Assembly (NCBI GenBank): GCA_011503125.2
Contig: WWBZ02000002.1
Coordinates: 1,116,001-1,180,000 of the forward strand
DNA: 64,000 bases
Reading direction: 5' to 3'
Origin: Botryosphaeria dothidea
Lineage: Eukaryota; Ascomycota; Dothideomycetes; Botryosphaeriales; Botryosphaeriaceae
Under the pieces are notes generated by a model. It was not told where the DNA came from and did no database searches. It worked only from the letters and a program-made list of their open reading frames with translations. Below, piece by piece: positions 36,901 through 47,194 of this stretch (within the stretch, counting starts at the first letter, position 1; each line of letters begins with the position of its first letter). The translations under genes were made by a program, and so were the position numbers.

Positions 36901-39900
36901 CGGGTAATTTTGACCGCGTGTACTTCTACGCAAGAACAGTTCCTGCACCCTCAAGACGTTGCATTCTTCTTGCATCTGTGTCAACGGAAGGGCCAGAAGC
37001 CTGTTCCTTTCATTCCAGCACTAGACCAAAATTTCCAGACGTACTTTAAGAAGGATTCACTCTGGCAATCAGAGAACCTTGGTGCAGTCTGTGGAGAAGA
37101 CGCAGGACGCGTTTGTATTCTGCACGGCCCAGTGGCCGCGCAATTCTCAGACAAGGAAGAGCCTGTAAAAGACATTCTGGACAGGATTCATCACGGCCAC
37201 ATCGAAGCCTTGAAGAGAGATTTCTACTTCAGTGTCGAGAGCATCCCAACCATTGAATTCATGGGCGGGCAAGACTTGATGAGATGCTGCCCAGAGAACA
37301 CCAGGATCATCGAGACTCCATCCAACATCACGCTCCGCTTACCTCGCTCATCTGAGGATCTGCCTTCGGGTAAATCTATCCGGCAGTTCTTTGCTGGTCA
37401 AACACCTTCCTGGCGATCTGCAATGTTCTCCTCTGATATCGTTCTGGAGGGTAGTCGCTACCAGGCAAACCCTCTGAACGCCATCATTGTACCAGCCGCT
37501 GGACAATGCATTGAGATCAAGAACCACAACAGTAATTCCAACACCCGAATAGTCATCTCGGAGCAACTTGCAACGTCTCAAGACCCAAAGAAGACTGTGG
37601 AAATATCATTCAACCCCGACACCATGGAGATTACGTTGTCCTTGATGCATCATCAAACGGCAGCAGCCCACTCGGCAGAGCTCGTACTAAAATTTCGCTA
37701 CCAGCCTGAAGTTGCGGGAACTCCGATACGAGAGCTTCTGGATGACCGTCTTGAACGTGTGAAGTCCTTCTACTGGCAAACCTGGTTTGCCGATGAGCCG
37801 CGCACTTCAGATGCCACCGTCGAAGATGTCTTCCACAGTGGATATGTCATCGTGAACGCCGAACTCCTCCACGGATTCGCAGCTGCTGTCGGAAACCGCT
37901 GTCAAAGATTCACTGAGCGGGTTGATTCTCCAATGGAAGCGCCCCTCGACATTGGCATCGTGGTCGCTTGGAAGGCCATCATGAAGCCGCTGTTTGCCAT
38001 AAATGCAGATCTCCTGAAGCTGGTCCATCTCTCAAACCAATTCAGGATGATGCCTGGTCAGCAGCAACTTCGCGAAGGAGATGTAGTGACAACAACAGCT
38101 TCTGTTAATGCTGTCGTAAACCAAGAGTCTGGTAAGATGGTTGAAGTTGTCGCCATCATCCATCGGAGTGGTTCTCCGGTAATGGAGATTACTTCTCAGT
38201 TCTTGTACCGAGGAGCTTACAATGACCCGGAAAATACGTTCAGGAAGTCTGTTGTAGACAATATCCTCGTGCGGATGGAGAAGGCCAAAGACGTTGCGAT
38301 TCTCAACGCAAAGCCTTGGTTCAAACCTGTGGATGCGCAAGCAGATCTCTTGAACAGACCTTTGGCCTTCCAGCTCGAGCAATGCACTCGCTTTGGAAAG
38401 AACGGATCCATCAGAGTTACAGGCAGCGTGTCTTCTGAAGGCAACATCATTGGCCACGTCGAGTACCACACCACGGCCAGTTCGGTGAACCCTGTCCTGG
38501 GGTATCTTCAACGCAATGGCGAAAGTGTGCGGAAACCTGTTCCACTGGATGTTCCAGTTCCTGTCGAAGGGTATGGGACTCCTTTCCGCGTTAAGGTTCC
38601 GGAGTCAAATTCCCGATATGCGCAAGTATCAGGAGACTTCAATCCGATCCACACGTCACGTATCTTTGCCTCGTATCTTGGACTCCCTGGCACAATCACC
38701 CACGGCATGCATACCAGCGCAGCCATCAGGAGCCTTTTGGACATTACTGTTGCCAAAGGCTGCCCGTCCAGAGTTCGAAAATACAGCGCATCCTTCCAAG
38801 CCATGGTGCTTCCCGGAGAAGTGCTCAACGTGTCTATCCACCACACAGCCATGCTTCAGGGCCGGAAAGTCATCAAGCTCGAGGCGCGGAACAGCGATGA
38901 TCAGGTGGTCTTGTCCGCCGATGCCGAAGTCGACCAAACAAGCGCCGCTTACATCTTCACTGGCCAAGGCTCGCAACGTAAGGGCATGGGCATGGAACTT
39001 CGAGAGAGTAGCCCCGCCGCGGCGGGCATATGGATGAGAGCGGACGAGTACTTCCTGGAAAACTACGGTGAGCCTCCCGCACGTCTTTTGCTTACTTTTG
39101 ATCTGATGATTTCACCCTCCAGGATTCCGAATCACAAAGATCATCCAAGACGACCCCAAAGAACTCACGATCCACTTCGGCGGGCCCAAGGGCCGTCGCA
39201 TCCGGGAGAACTACCAGTCCATCCTCCGGGACGCCGCCGCCAGCCCCCACCGCGGCGCCTTTGTGCGCGCCAGCCAGATGTACCAGACGCTCCACGCTCC
39301 GCGCTGCGCGTCCTACACGTTCCGCTCGCACCTCGGCCTCCTCTCCGCCACGCAGTTCACGCAGCCCGCCATCACGATCATGGAGGCGGCCCGGTTCGCG
39401 GACCTGCGAGCGCGCGGCCTGATCGCCAACGAGGACGGGTCGCTCTCGTTCGCCGGCCACTCGCTCGGCGAGTATGGCGCGCTGGCGGCGCTGGGCGGCG
39501 GCGGGCTCCTGCGCGTCGAGAGCCTGGCGGCCGTCACGTTCGTGCGCGGGCTGACGATGCAGATGGCCGTCGCGCGCGACGGCAGCGGCCGGTCGGCGTA
39601 CTCGATGTGCGCAGTCAACCCGTCCAAGGTCTGCGGCCGCGGTTCCTTCGGCGAGGAGGGCCTGCGGGCCGTCGTGCTCGCCGTCGCGGCCGCCGGCGCG
39701 GGCGAGTGGCTGCTGGAGATCGTCAACTACAACATCAGGGACCTGCAGTACGTCTGCGCGGGGGATGTGCGCGCGTTGGCGAGCCTGACGGGCGTTCTCA
39801 ACGCGTTCGTGCAAGACGGTGGGCCTGGCGCCTGGCAGGATCCGCAGCGGCTCATGCGTGTGGTGCGGCAGCACGTGGAGAGGGTGCGGGCGCTGCCGCA

Positions 39901-40180
39901 GCCCGTCGACTACGAGCGCGGGCCGGCGACGGTCCCTTTGAAGCAGATCGACGTGCCGTTTCACTCGAGCTTCTTGGCTGGTGGTGTCGACACGTATCGG
40001 CGCTTTCTGCAAACGCATATTCGGCGTGCGGACATTGTCCCGGAGAAGTTGGTGGGCAGGTGGATTCCAAATGTCACCGGGATGCCGTTTGGGGTGTCCA
40101 GAGCGCACTTTGAGCACATGTATCAAGCAACGCATTCGCCGCGGCTCCGGGAGATACTAGATGACTGGGAGATGACTTGA
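33940..40180 (+). CDS. Dedicated fungal fatty acid synthase beta subunit (TOXC-like)
   Basis: Two exons (33940-39067, 39123-40180) give about 2061 residues, the full length for FAS1-type proteins. Domains: acetyltransferase with TGHSQG (near 276), enoyl reductase with VGGMTPTTVHPDF and ELAGGGYQS (near 600-880), dehydratase with GDFNPIH and GTITHGM (near 1565), and malonyl/palmitoyl transferase with FTGQGSQ and FAGHSLGEYGAL (serine near 1822). A 55 nt intron (39068-39122) sits just before the main MPT block and restores ENYGFRITKII. The ATG at 33940 was chosen over an upstream non-ATG extension. HC-toxin clusters encode TOXC, also a FAS beta. Here both subunits are present. The exon 2 sequence is far more GC-rich than exon 1. 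Confidence 0.93.
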
Positions 40181-40699
40181 ACGAGGGAATCACGGTGTTA
40201 GAATCTGTATATACCCTAAGGCGATCACGATGGGACGCCACCGCGCCTAGGTAGAGACCTGCGAGTATGTAAATAGCCCTAGCTTTACGACTAACACAAA
40301 AGTATGGAGAATACTTATGTAAAGTTTTACTATGGAATAATAGCCTTCTTGAAGTTCAAGTAGTTTAACAGCACGTCTATCCTCTTTTAAAAAAGAGTAT
40401 CGGCACAATATTGTAAGAAGTTTTAGAAATGAATAAAAAGCAGACTACTTTTTCTCTGAAATGAATTAGACAGGCGTAAAAGACGTAGCAAAGACGCTCT
40501 CGTTGAAAGGCGGAGAAGAAGCGATCCTCCTCCGCACATGCCGATCGTCAAGGCGGTGGAATATGGCAGAATTATTTCCTTACTAACGCTTCACTCCTCC
40601 CGCCGCCGACTTTCTATCCTCGCGCGTCTCTAGGAAAGAACCACGCAGCCACCCCGCACTTTGACCGCTCTCTCGCCAGCTGTAAAAATCCTCAGAAAC
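40181..40699. other. Intergenic region at right cluster boundary
   Basis: 519 bp between the FAS beta stop and the small basic protein gene. The first part is AT-rich and looks like a 3' UTR. No gene is seen. Confidence 0.5.
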
Positions 40700-41017
40700 A
40701 TGGCGCAAGGCGCGATCAAGCAGAAGGCGAAGCCCGCGGGCGGAAACGCAAAGAAGTAAGTATCGCCATTCACCCATTTGCGCGCAACCTTTTTCTGACT
40801 TGTTTTCCTTCGCAGAGGCAGCCAGCCCCTCAAGCCTCGCGGCAGCCGGCAGATCGCCCCGAAGAAACAGAAGTTGATCCAGCAGAAGAAGCTGCTCAAG
40901 AAGCACTCGGGCGGCCTGGCCGCCCTGACCGAAAAGCAACTTGCCGAGAAGGCCGGACATCTGGAAATCCTGAGGGGCGGAAAGAAGGACAAGAAGGGTG
41001 AAGCAAAGAAGAACTGA
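40700..41017 (+). CDS. Small Lys-rich UPF0390/DUF2462-type protein
   Basis: Two exons (40700-40755 and 40816-41017) split by a 60 nt intron give 85 residues. The N-terminus [19 protein letters not shown] leads into a basic middle with [19 protein letters not shown] and ends with a [11 protein letters not shown] tail. This matches the UPF0390 (Leydig-cell tumour 10 kDa homologue) family, small basic probably nuclear/nucleolar proteins of unknown function. It is likely a conserved non-cluster gene. Confidence 0.85.
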
Positions 41018-41430
41018 GCGAGGACGACGAAGGCGGGAGCTTTCTTGACCTGGAATTGCCACCGAGAAGACCGCTAGCGCCAGTTTCAAGTATCGGCAGG
41101 CGCGATAGCTTCAAATGCTGCACGGAATGGCGTTGGGCAGATGCTTCATCTCTCTCTCTCTTTTTTTTTTTTTGCATTGAAAGGCGTTCAGGAATACCAC
41201 AGAGACTAGACTGACTAGGAGTCTTCCCAGCACCTTATCGCTATGATGCATGCACTTGATTGTTTTGGAAAAGATTCAATTTCTGTCATTGATTCCCGTA
41301 CGCAAAATAAAGCTGTTCTCTGAGCAAATCATACACGCCCGAGCGACTGCATATTACGCACGATGTGATGCGTGCCAACCATCCGTCCTGACCCTTCTTT
41401 CAAAATACCGTATTGACTTTCGTCAACCGC
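41018..41430. other. Convergent intergenic region
   Basis: 413 bp between two convergent 3' ends. It contains a CT-rich stretch followed by a T run (about 41148-41174). No gene is seen. Confidence 0.5.
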
Positions 41431-43158
41431 TCAAATGGCTCGCGCCGCCTCTCCGCCGCCGCTTTCTTCGACTCTCTGCCTAGCCTTTCCTCTGCCGATG
41501 CCGCCTTCGCCGACGCCCATTCTCCTGGCGACGTACCTCTGGGCAATTATCCCGACAGACAGCTGAATCGTCTCCTCCATCCACTCAGCAACCCACTCCC
41601 TCGGATCGACACCGCCGCTCTCGATGATCTCCTTGATCGCCGGCGGCAGCGTGGCCACCGGGTCTGTGTTCTCCTCCGGGTCAGCTGCCGGCGACGCATC
41701 CATCCAGTCTGCCCACTTCTGGGGAAAGCTCTGAGAGAGCGTGGAAAAAGAGATGCTGTGGATGGGATCGTAGAGATAGACAGCAAAAGCGATCAGGTCG
41801 TCAGCCTCGTCCGGCTCCTCAACGCCGCCCGTCTCGGTCTTCTTCTCATTCGTAGAACCTCCAAACAAGTCCGCCTGAGCGCTGTGGCTGACCGCCTGGA
41901 TGGCGAGGAAGATGTCGGAGCTGCGCACGGGGTTAGTTTCGGAGAGGACCTCGCTGGCCGCCTTCGCGGCTTCCTCAACGCCGCCCTTGCTGGCGAAGAA
42001 GTCTGTGGCGTAGCTCTCGGCGCTGACGCGCACCAGCTTGGTTCCTTCAACGAGGCCCTTGACGGCGCCGAGGTCGCGCTTGACGCCTACATCACGCCAC
42101 CAGGGGCCGTCGGTCCAGCCGGCGGTGCTGCCTCCTGTGAATCCAGTATCCGGGCCCTGACGCGCTTCGGATCCTCTCTGGATGACCATGAGATCGCCGC
42201 CCTCCACCTGGGCCATGACGCGCGAGAATGTGGCGTAGATGATGGGATCAAGCGAGGGATAGTTGTGCAGATCATGGGTGATGTGGATTTGGAGGCGCTC
42301 GTGCTGGGAGATTGGTGGAGCTAGTGTGTGGAGGAGCTGTGTGAAGGTGGGCACGGCGCGCGAGCGAAGTTCGTCACCTGTGGAAAGTTAGCACAATGGC
42401 TGGACTGTATACTGCAGATCTGCGAAACATTGCGACGTTGAGTCGAGATAGTACACGCATGCAGAGTTGGGGCACCCGTCCGGATGTAGGTGTGATAGCT
42501 TCCTCTGCGCATCTACATCTAGACGAGTGCTTCAACTTGCCTTGAGCTGTGTTGCAACACGGACTGGTGTGATGGTAGGAGATGACGCACCGTATGAGCG
42601 CAACAGTCCCACGTTGCCTTTGACCTGTTCCGCCCACTTCTGAGCTTCCTCGTTCTTTTGGATCTCCTTGAGAGCGGACTCGGCCTGTTTGGCAGCTGCA
42701 GAGGCAGTGGCAGAGGCAGTGCTGAGGATGCTACCCCACCAGCTACCGCCGCTGGGCTGCTTCTGCTCCTCGGCCTGGGCCTGGCTCTTCTCGTCTGAGG
42801 GAGTGACGCCTTGGTGGTAAGAGCGCGTGCCATCCTGCGACTTCCTTTGAAGGTCGGCGGCGGTGCCCTTGTCCTCGCTGTTGCGCGCGGACCCGGTGGA
42901 GGACGGCGTTATCTGGCCGGTGCGACGAGGCGAGCGATTGCTGGCATTGGAGGACGAGGAGAGCTTGGGGGTTGCGGCTCTGCTGGGGGGTTTCGCGGCA
43001 GCTAGCGCAGCGAGCTCGGCGACGGGGTCGTCATCGTCCTTGGTGGTTGTGTTCTGGGCCTGGGGCTTGGGCTTGGAGTCGGCGGCGGCGGGCAGGTCGT
43101 CGCCGTCGAGATCGTCGAACTGGGCGAGCAGCTCCTCCTTGGACAGCGGCTTGGACAT
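41431..43158 (-). CDS. MTC1: MTC1-like protein (maintenance of telomere capping, DUF5427)
   Basis: Two exons (43158-42591 and 42377-41431) separated by a 213 nt intron give 504 residues. The start MSKPLSKEELLAQFDDLDGDDLP, a Ser/Thr-rich linker, SGGSWWGSILSTASATASAAAKQAE, then GLLRSYGDELRSRAVPTFTQLLHTLAPPISQHERLQIHITHDLHNYP is the layout of the fungal DUF5427 family that includes yeast Mtc1. The yeast protein is linked to telomere-cap maintenance and associates with COPI vesicles; the mechanism is unclear. A Met 25 codons upstream in frame also exists, but the family N-terminus fits 43158. Outside the metabolite clusters. Confidence 0.8.
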
Positions 43159-43701
43159 GGCTGGTGGTGGGCGTGGGGAGAGGAGTTTGGGGCTGTGGGG
43201 GCAGCTATCACCGCCCGGCAGCTGCGTGCACACTGGGCGCGATCCCTGTGTTGTAACCGCGAGTGGAAGGCGCTGATTCGCGATGTGCGGGCGGCGCTAT
43301 GCTGCAACGGGATGGCAGGGCAATAGTACAGGCGAGATGCTCCGTTGTCCAGGATCTTTCAGCATCCTCTCGCAGACTCTGCCCACCACCACCGCGGCTC
43401 CGCCCGCTCCCCGTTCTCTCGCAGCTCACTGCCTGCCTCCAGCCGTGCTGCTTCCGTCTCTTGTGCTGTCGCGCCTGCCGCAGCGCTCGGCTGCGGGGCT
43501 CCCCTTTCCTGTGTCTTTTGTCTCACTGTCTAATTTGACCTCCGAACCTCGTCCGACCACGCGAGCATCAATTCACTTTCACTCCCCCGGCCTCACCTCC
43601 GCAACCCATCGTCTGTTATTTCTGCGTCTCCGTCTCTGCATCCTCATCTACGTCGCCGACTGGAGCCCGACCCGACTGATTCTCGGGCGCGGCCTTTCAC
43701 G
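43159..43701. promoter_or_regulatory. Bidirectional promoter between MTC1-like and AT-hook genes
   Basis: 543 bp between divergent start codons. The part before 43701 is pyrimidine-rich, as is common in 5' leaders of filamentous fungi. No other feature is seen. Confidence 0.5.
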
Positions 43702-46305
43702 ATGCGCACTCGTAGCGGCAAGGGCAAACTCTCTGAATCCGCCACGCCTGTTCCCCCAAACACCGATTATCTCGACGTCTCTCCGTCCGCGTCATCAAAA
43801 ACGTCGCGCAAACTGACCCGTTCGTCTTCGAACAATTCAATGCATTCCCAAATCTACGTTGGCGGTCGTCCGCCTGTCGCCGCCTACTACTCCCGCGGCG
43901 TCCTCACCATCTCAGGTATGCCTGAGGACCTCCTCGAGAAGATTGAGCGGGAGGATGACCTGCGCTCGCGATCCGCCCGGCCCAAGTCTCTGTACGAGCA
44001 ATTCCAGGAAATTGAGCGCGAAAGTTCCAGCCAGAACGAAGACCCGTCCCAAAACGGCAACGAGCACGACCGACCCAAGCGAGGCGGCCGTGGTCGGCCG
44101 GCAAAAGTCCACAAGCAGCTTCCTTCGCCCAGGAAGCGCCGGGCTCGTCCACGGAGATCGCTGGCTGACGTCGACGAGGAAATCATGTCTCGTCCCCAAA
44201 CTCCCAGCGTTGCCGACGCTGACGAAGACGCCAATCCGGATAACGCCGAGCGCTCCGGCGAGCCGAGTGACGCAGCTGATCAAGACCAATACCATGACGA
44301 CCAAGATTCTCACTCGCCCAACGACGCCGACGAAAGCCCGTCCCAGCAACTCATCAACGAAACCACCGATGCCTTCAGGTCAAATACCAACTCACGACAC
44401 AACCACCCTTCACCACCCCGCGAGCCAAGACCCAAACCGACCTACATGGACGAGGACCTGGATAATGAAGACCTTCCGCCACCCTTCACCAACACCCCCG
44501 GCACCCCCTCCGAATCCGAGGTCGACGATGACGCCAACCGCATTCTCAGAAAGCGTTTTGACTATATGACTGATCCGCAAAAGTTTATCGCCGCTCTTAC
44601 TAAACATGCGCCGTCTGAAAGGCCTTCCGACGTGCTGTACGCGCTGGCTGAGAATACTCAAGCCGTACTCAAAGCATGGCAGGATGAGTATCTCTCAATT
44701 GATAAGCGCGTCGCTGCCCATGCAAACAACGGCCCGAGAAAACCGGTGAATGGCGGCCGTGTCCCTGTAGATCCCAAAGTCTTCGATGATCAGAAGGAAG
44801 CAGACGTCTACAGCTACGTCTATGACGCCCGCAAACCCCCGGGAACGCAAGACCCCTTCAGTCAACGCATTGGCACCGATTATGTTGGCGGTCGCGAATT
44901 AAGGCATAGGCGTACCCGCGATGTCACCACCGAGGATTTGGCTCAGAGCGAGGAGGAAGTCGGTAAGCGAAAACGACGCGCCGCACAGCGATTTGACAAT
45001 GCAACCGACACTGGGTCACGCACCCGGAAACGTGACCATGAAGGATCCGAGACTCCTGAGCCGCCAGGTCCTCGTAAGAGAGGCAAGCTTGGCAGCGCAA
45101 CGAAACGTCAAGCGTACGTACCAGCTCGTATCCGTGAGATGAGAGGTGAGAGTGCCATGACTACAAGCGCTTCGGAAGACGACGATACCTACGAAGGAAC
45201 GCCAGAGCCACGTGGGCCAGGCAAGAGACGTGGTAGGCCTCCTGGGAGCAAAAACCTTGCCCAACGCAAGGATGCGGGTATCAAGAAGGGACCGCGTGGG
45301 AAGAAGGGTGCTGCAGCACAAGCGGCTGCCAACGCTGCGAATAACGAGCAGAACAGCACGCAGACGACATTTCCAAGTGCTCCAACCGCCGTCACCAGTG
45401 TACCTCCGCACCCACAGCCTCAACAACAGCAGCCCTTCTTTGTTCAAGGATACAGTCACGCTCCTCACTCAAACATCCCTCCCGCATCAGCTGCACCAGT
45501 GCCGGGCATCAATGCGGATCCCACTTTCATATCCGCTCATCCTCATCAGACAGCACAGCAATTTGGCGCCAGCATGCCTATGCAAGCTATTATTGCTCCT
45601 GGTACTCCTGTCCAACCTAATGGTCACGTGCAGCATATCCAAGCGCCCAGTACGACCCCAGCTTCGGCCAGACAGGCAGCGAACACGCCGACAAGCGCAG
45701 GTAGTAGCACCACCGCATCGGGCCGTAAGAAAGGCGTCAAGTCTGAGAAGCGGAGTGCCAGCATGACCCAATGGTGGGCTGAGCGCAAAGCTCGTCAAGC
45801 GGCGGACCGTCATGCTGAGAAACAGCGCCAGGCTGCTGCCGCCGAAGCGCAAAATGCTGCAGCTGCCGCACACAGCTCACAAGGATACGGAGTTCCAGTG
45901 AACGGGTACAAAGGGCCGTACCCTCCCACACAAGCTCAACCAACCTTTCAAAGCTACACGACACAACCTACCGTGCAGCAAAGCAGCTTCAGAGCCATTG
46001 CACCTGGCCCTCACCAAGGGCAAGGTTCACAGGCGCAAGCACAGACACACCATCATCACCACATTCCGCAGACGAGTCATCACCATCATACTCCACCGGC
46101 CTCACATTATCCTTCTGCGCAACCTGGCCAATCACCGAAACAGGCAGGACATCACGGCCCTTTCGGTTATGATGGCGCCGGCAGCCCGCCCCCACCCATC
46201 CATGGCAGTCTGCATCAAGGCCAGCCGCAGGAAGGTGTTCCCGATAGCGTTCGTCGGGACATACTAGGGTTGAGGGGCAGGCCTGAGCCGAGGCGTGGCC
46301 TCTGA
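43702..46305 (+). CDS. AT-hook protein, low complexity, probable chromatin-associated factor
   Basis: Single-exon 867-residue protein. AT-hook cores are visible: RGGRGRPAK near residue 130 and GKRRGRPPGSKN near 510, flanked by basic runs. A more ordered block near 285-400 (KRFDYMTDPQKFIAALTKHAPSE, then VDPKVFDDQKEADVYSYVYD) may be a fungal-specific domain that I cannot name. The C-terminal third is Gln/Ala/Pro-rich and has His tracts (HHHHH). AT-hooks bind the minor groove of AT-rich DNA, so nuclear chromatin or transcription roles are likely. The specific function is unknown. Confidence 0.75.
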   Translation: MRTRSGKGKLSESATPVPPNTDYLDVSPSASSKTSRKLTRSSSNNSMHSQIYVGGRPPVAAYYSRGVLTISGMPEDLLEKIEREDDLRSRSARPKSLYEQFQEIERESSSQNEDPSQNGNEHDRPKRGGRGRPAKVHKQLPSPRKRRARPRRSLADVDEEIMSRPQTPSVADADEDANPDNAERSGEPSDAADQDQYHDDQDSHSPNDADESPSQQLINETTDAFRSNTNSRHNHPSPPREPRPKPTYMDEDLDNEDLPPPFTNTPGTPSESEVDDDANRILRKRFDYMTDPQKFIAALTKHAPSERPSDVLYALAENTQAVLKAWQDEYLSIDKRVAAHANNGPRKPVNGGRVPVDPKVFDDQKEADVYSYVYDARKPPGTQDPFSQRIGTDYVGGRELRHRRTRDVTTEDLAQSEEEVGKRKRRAAQRFDNATDTGSRTRKRDHEGSETPEPPGPRKRGKLGSATKRQAYVPARIREMRGESAMTTSASEDDDTYEGTPEPRGPGKRRGRPPGSKNLAQRKDAGIKKGPRGKKGAAAQAAANAANNEQNSTQTTFPSAPTAVTSVPPHPQPQQQQPFFVQGYSHAPHSNIPPASAAPVPGINADPTFISAHPHQTAQQFGASMPMQAIIAPGTPVQPNGHVQHIQAPSTTPASARQAANTPTSAGSSTTASGRKKGVKSEKRSASMTQWWAERKARQAADRHAEKQRQAAAAEAQNAAAAAHSSQGYGVPVNGYKGPYPPTQAQPTFQSYTTQPTVQQSSFRAIAPGPHQGQGSQAQAQTHHHHHIPQTSHHHHTPPASHYPSAQPGQSPKQAGHHGPFGYDGAGSPPPPIHGSLHQGQPQEGVPDSVRRDILGLRGRPEPRRGL

Positions 46306-47194
46306 AGGGGCTTCGTCCCGATGGTGGAGCGTCAAGAGTAGCACCAGCCGAGGGTTCTCTCGCGGCACGTTCCGATTGATGGCAACACATCCACATGAGA
46401 AAAATGGCTTGTACAATAAGCGTTCTTTCAGGTTTGCTCAATTGCTGATAAAGGCATGGATACACGACTGTTGCGTTCCGCACATCCGGCGTTACTGGGT
46501 TTCTTCTGATTTATTGCGCAATCATATGAGTGCTGCTGCGGCTACTCAAAGGTTTCAGATTGTTCTCAATCATTTTCGGCTGGCTTTTCCCGCATTTGCA
46601 TCATTTCGAGTTTCATTTTCTGAATGGCTGAGCTTCACCCAGTAATAAAAAGGAAGGAGGATTGGTCGTTGCATTGTTGCGAACGGACATTCGCGATTTT
46701 CTTTCTTCTCATACCCTTGGGAGGTTTTGTGTGTATTCTTGCTTCATACCAAAATACACAGGTGGTTTGCTATATGGCCGGATTGGGGAAGGTGGGAGGT
46801 TGCGTCACCAAAAAAGAGGGCCTGCTATTTGATTTTCAATTTGCCCCAAGACTTGGCTTTAAATTCTGCCAAGCAGGCATTAGGATACCGTTGATACGCG
46901 TTATATCTTTTTTCGGTCTCTAGGTCTCTTGAAAGTATTCTGGTCATAAAAATAGAGACCGTTATTGCACACCAAAGTTGATTGATTCGGTTGTTCGTTC
47001 AGGCACAGCCACAATTGCTTTGCAGCTCATTGGAGTAGAATGTTCACGCAGAGAAGAGCGCTCACCTTGAACGATTTCCCATTCGCAATCAAATTCTCTT
47101 CATCTTATCCTACAATTTGGTGAGTTCTCTCGCGTCACTACCACAGAACGACTTCAAATCAGCGTGCACAAAACGCATGTCGATTGCCTCTCCA
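46306..47194. other. Convergent intergenic region
   Basis: 889 bp between convergent 3' ends. It contains AT-rich 3' UTR-like sequence. Short open frames here show no family resemblance, and I see no repeat or RNA gene. Confidence 0.5.
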
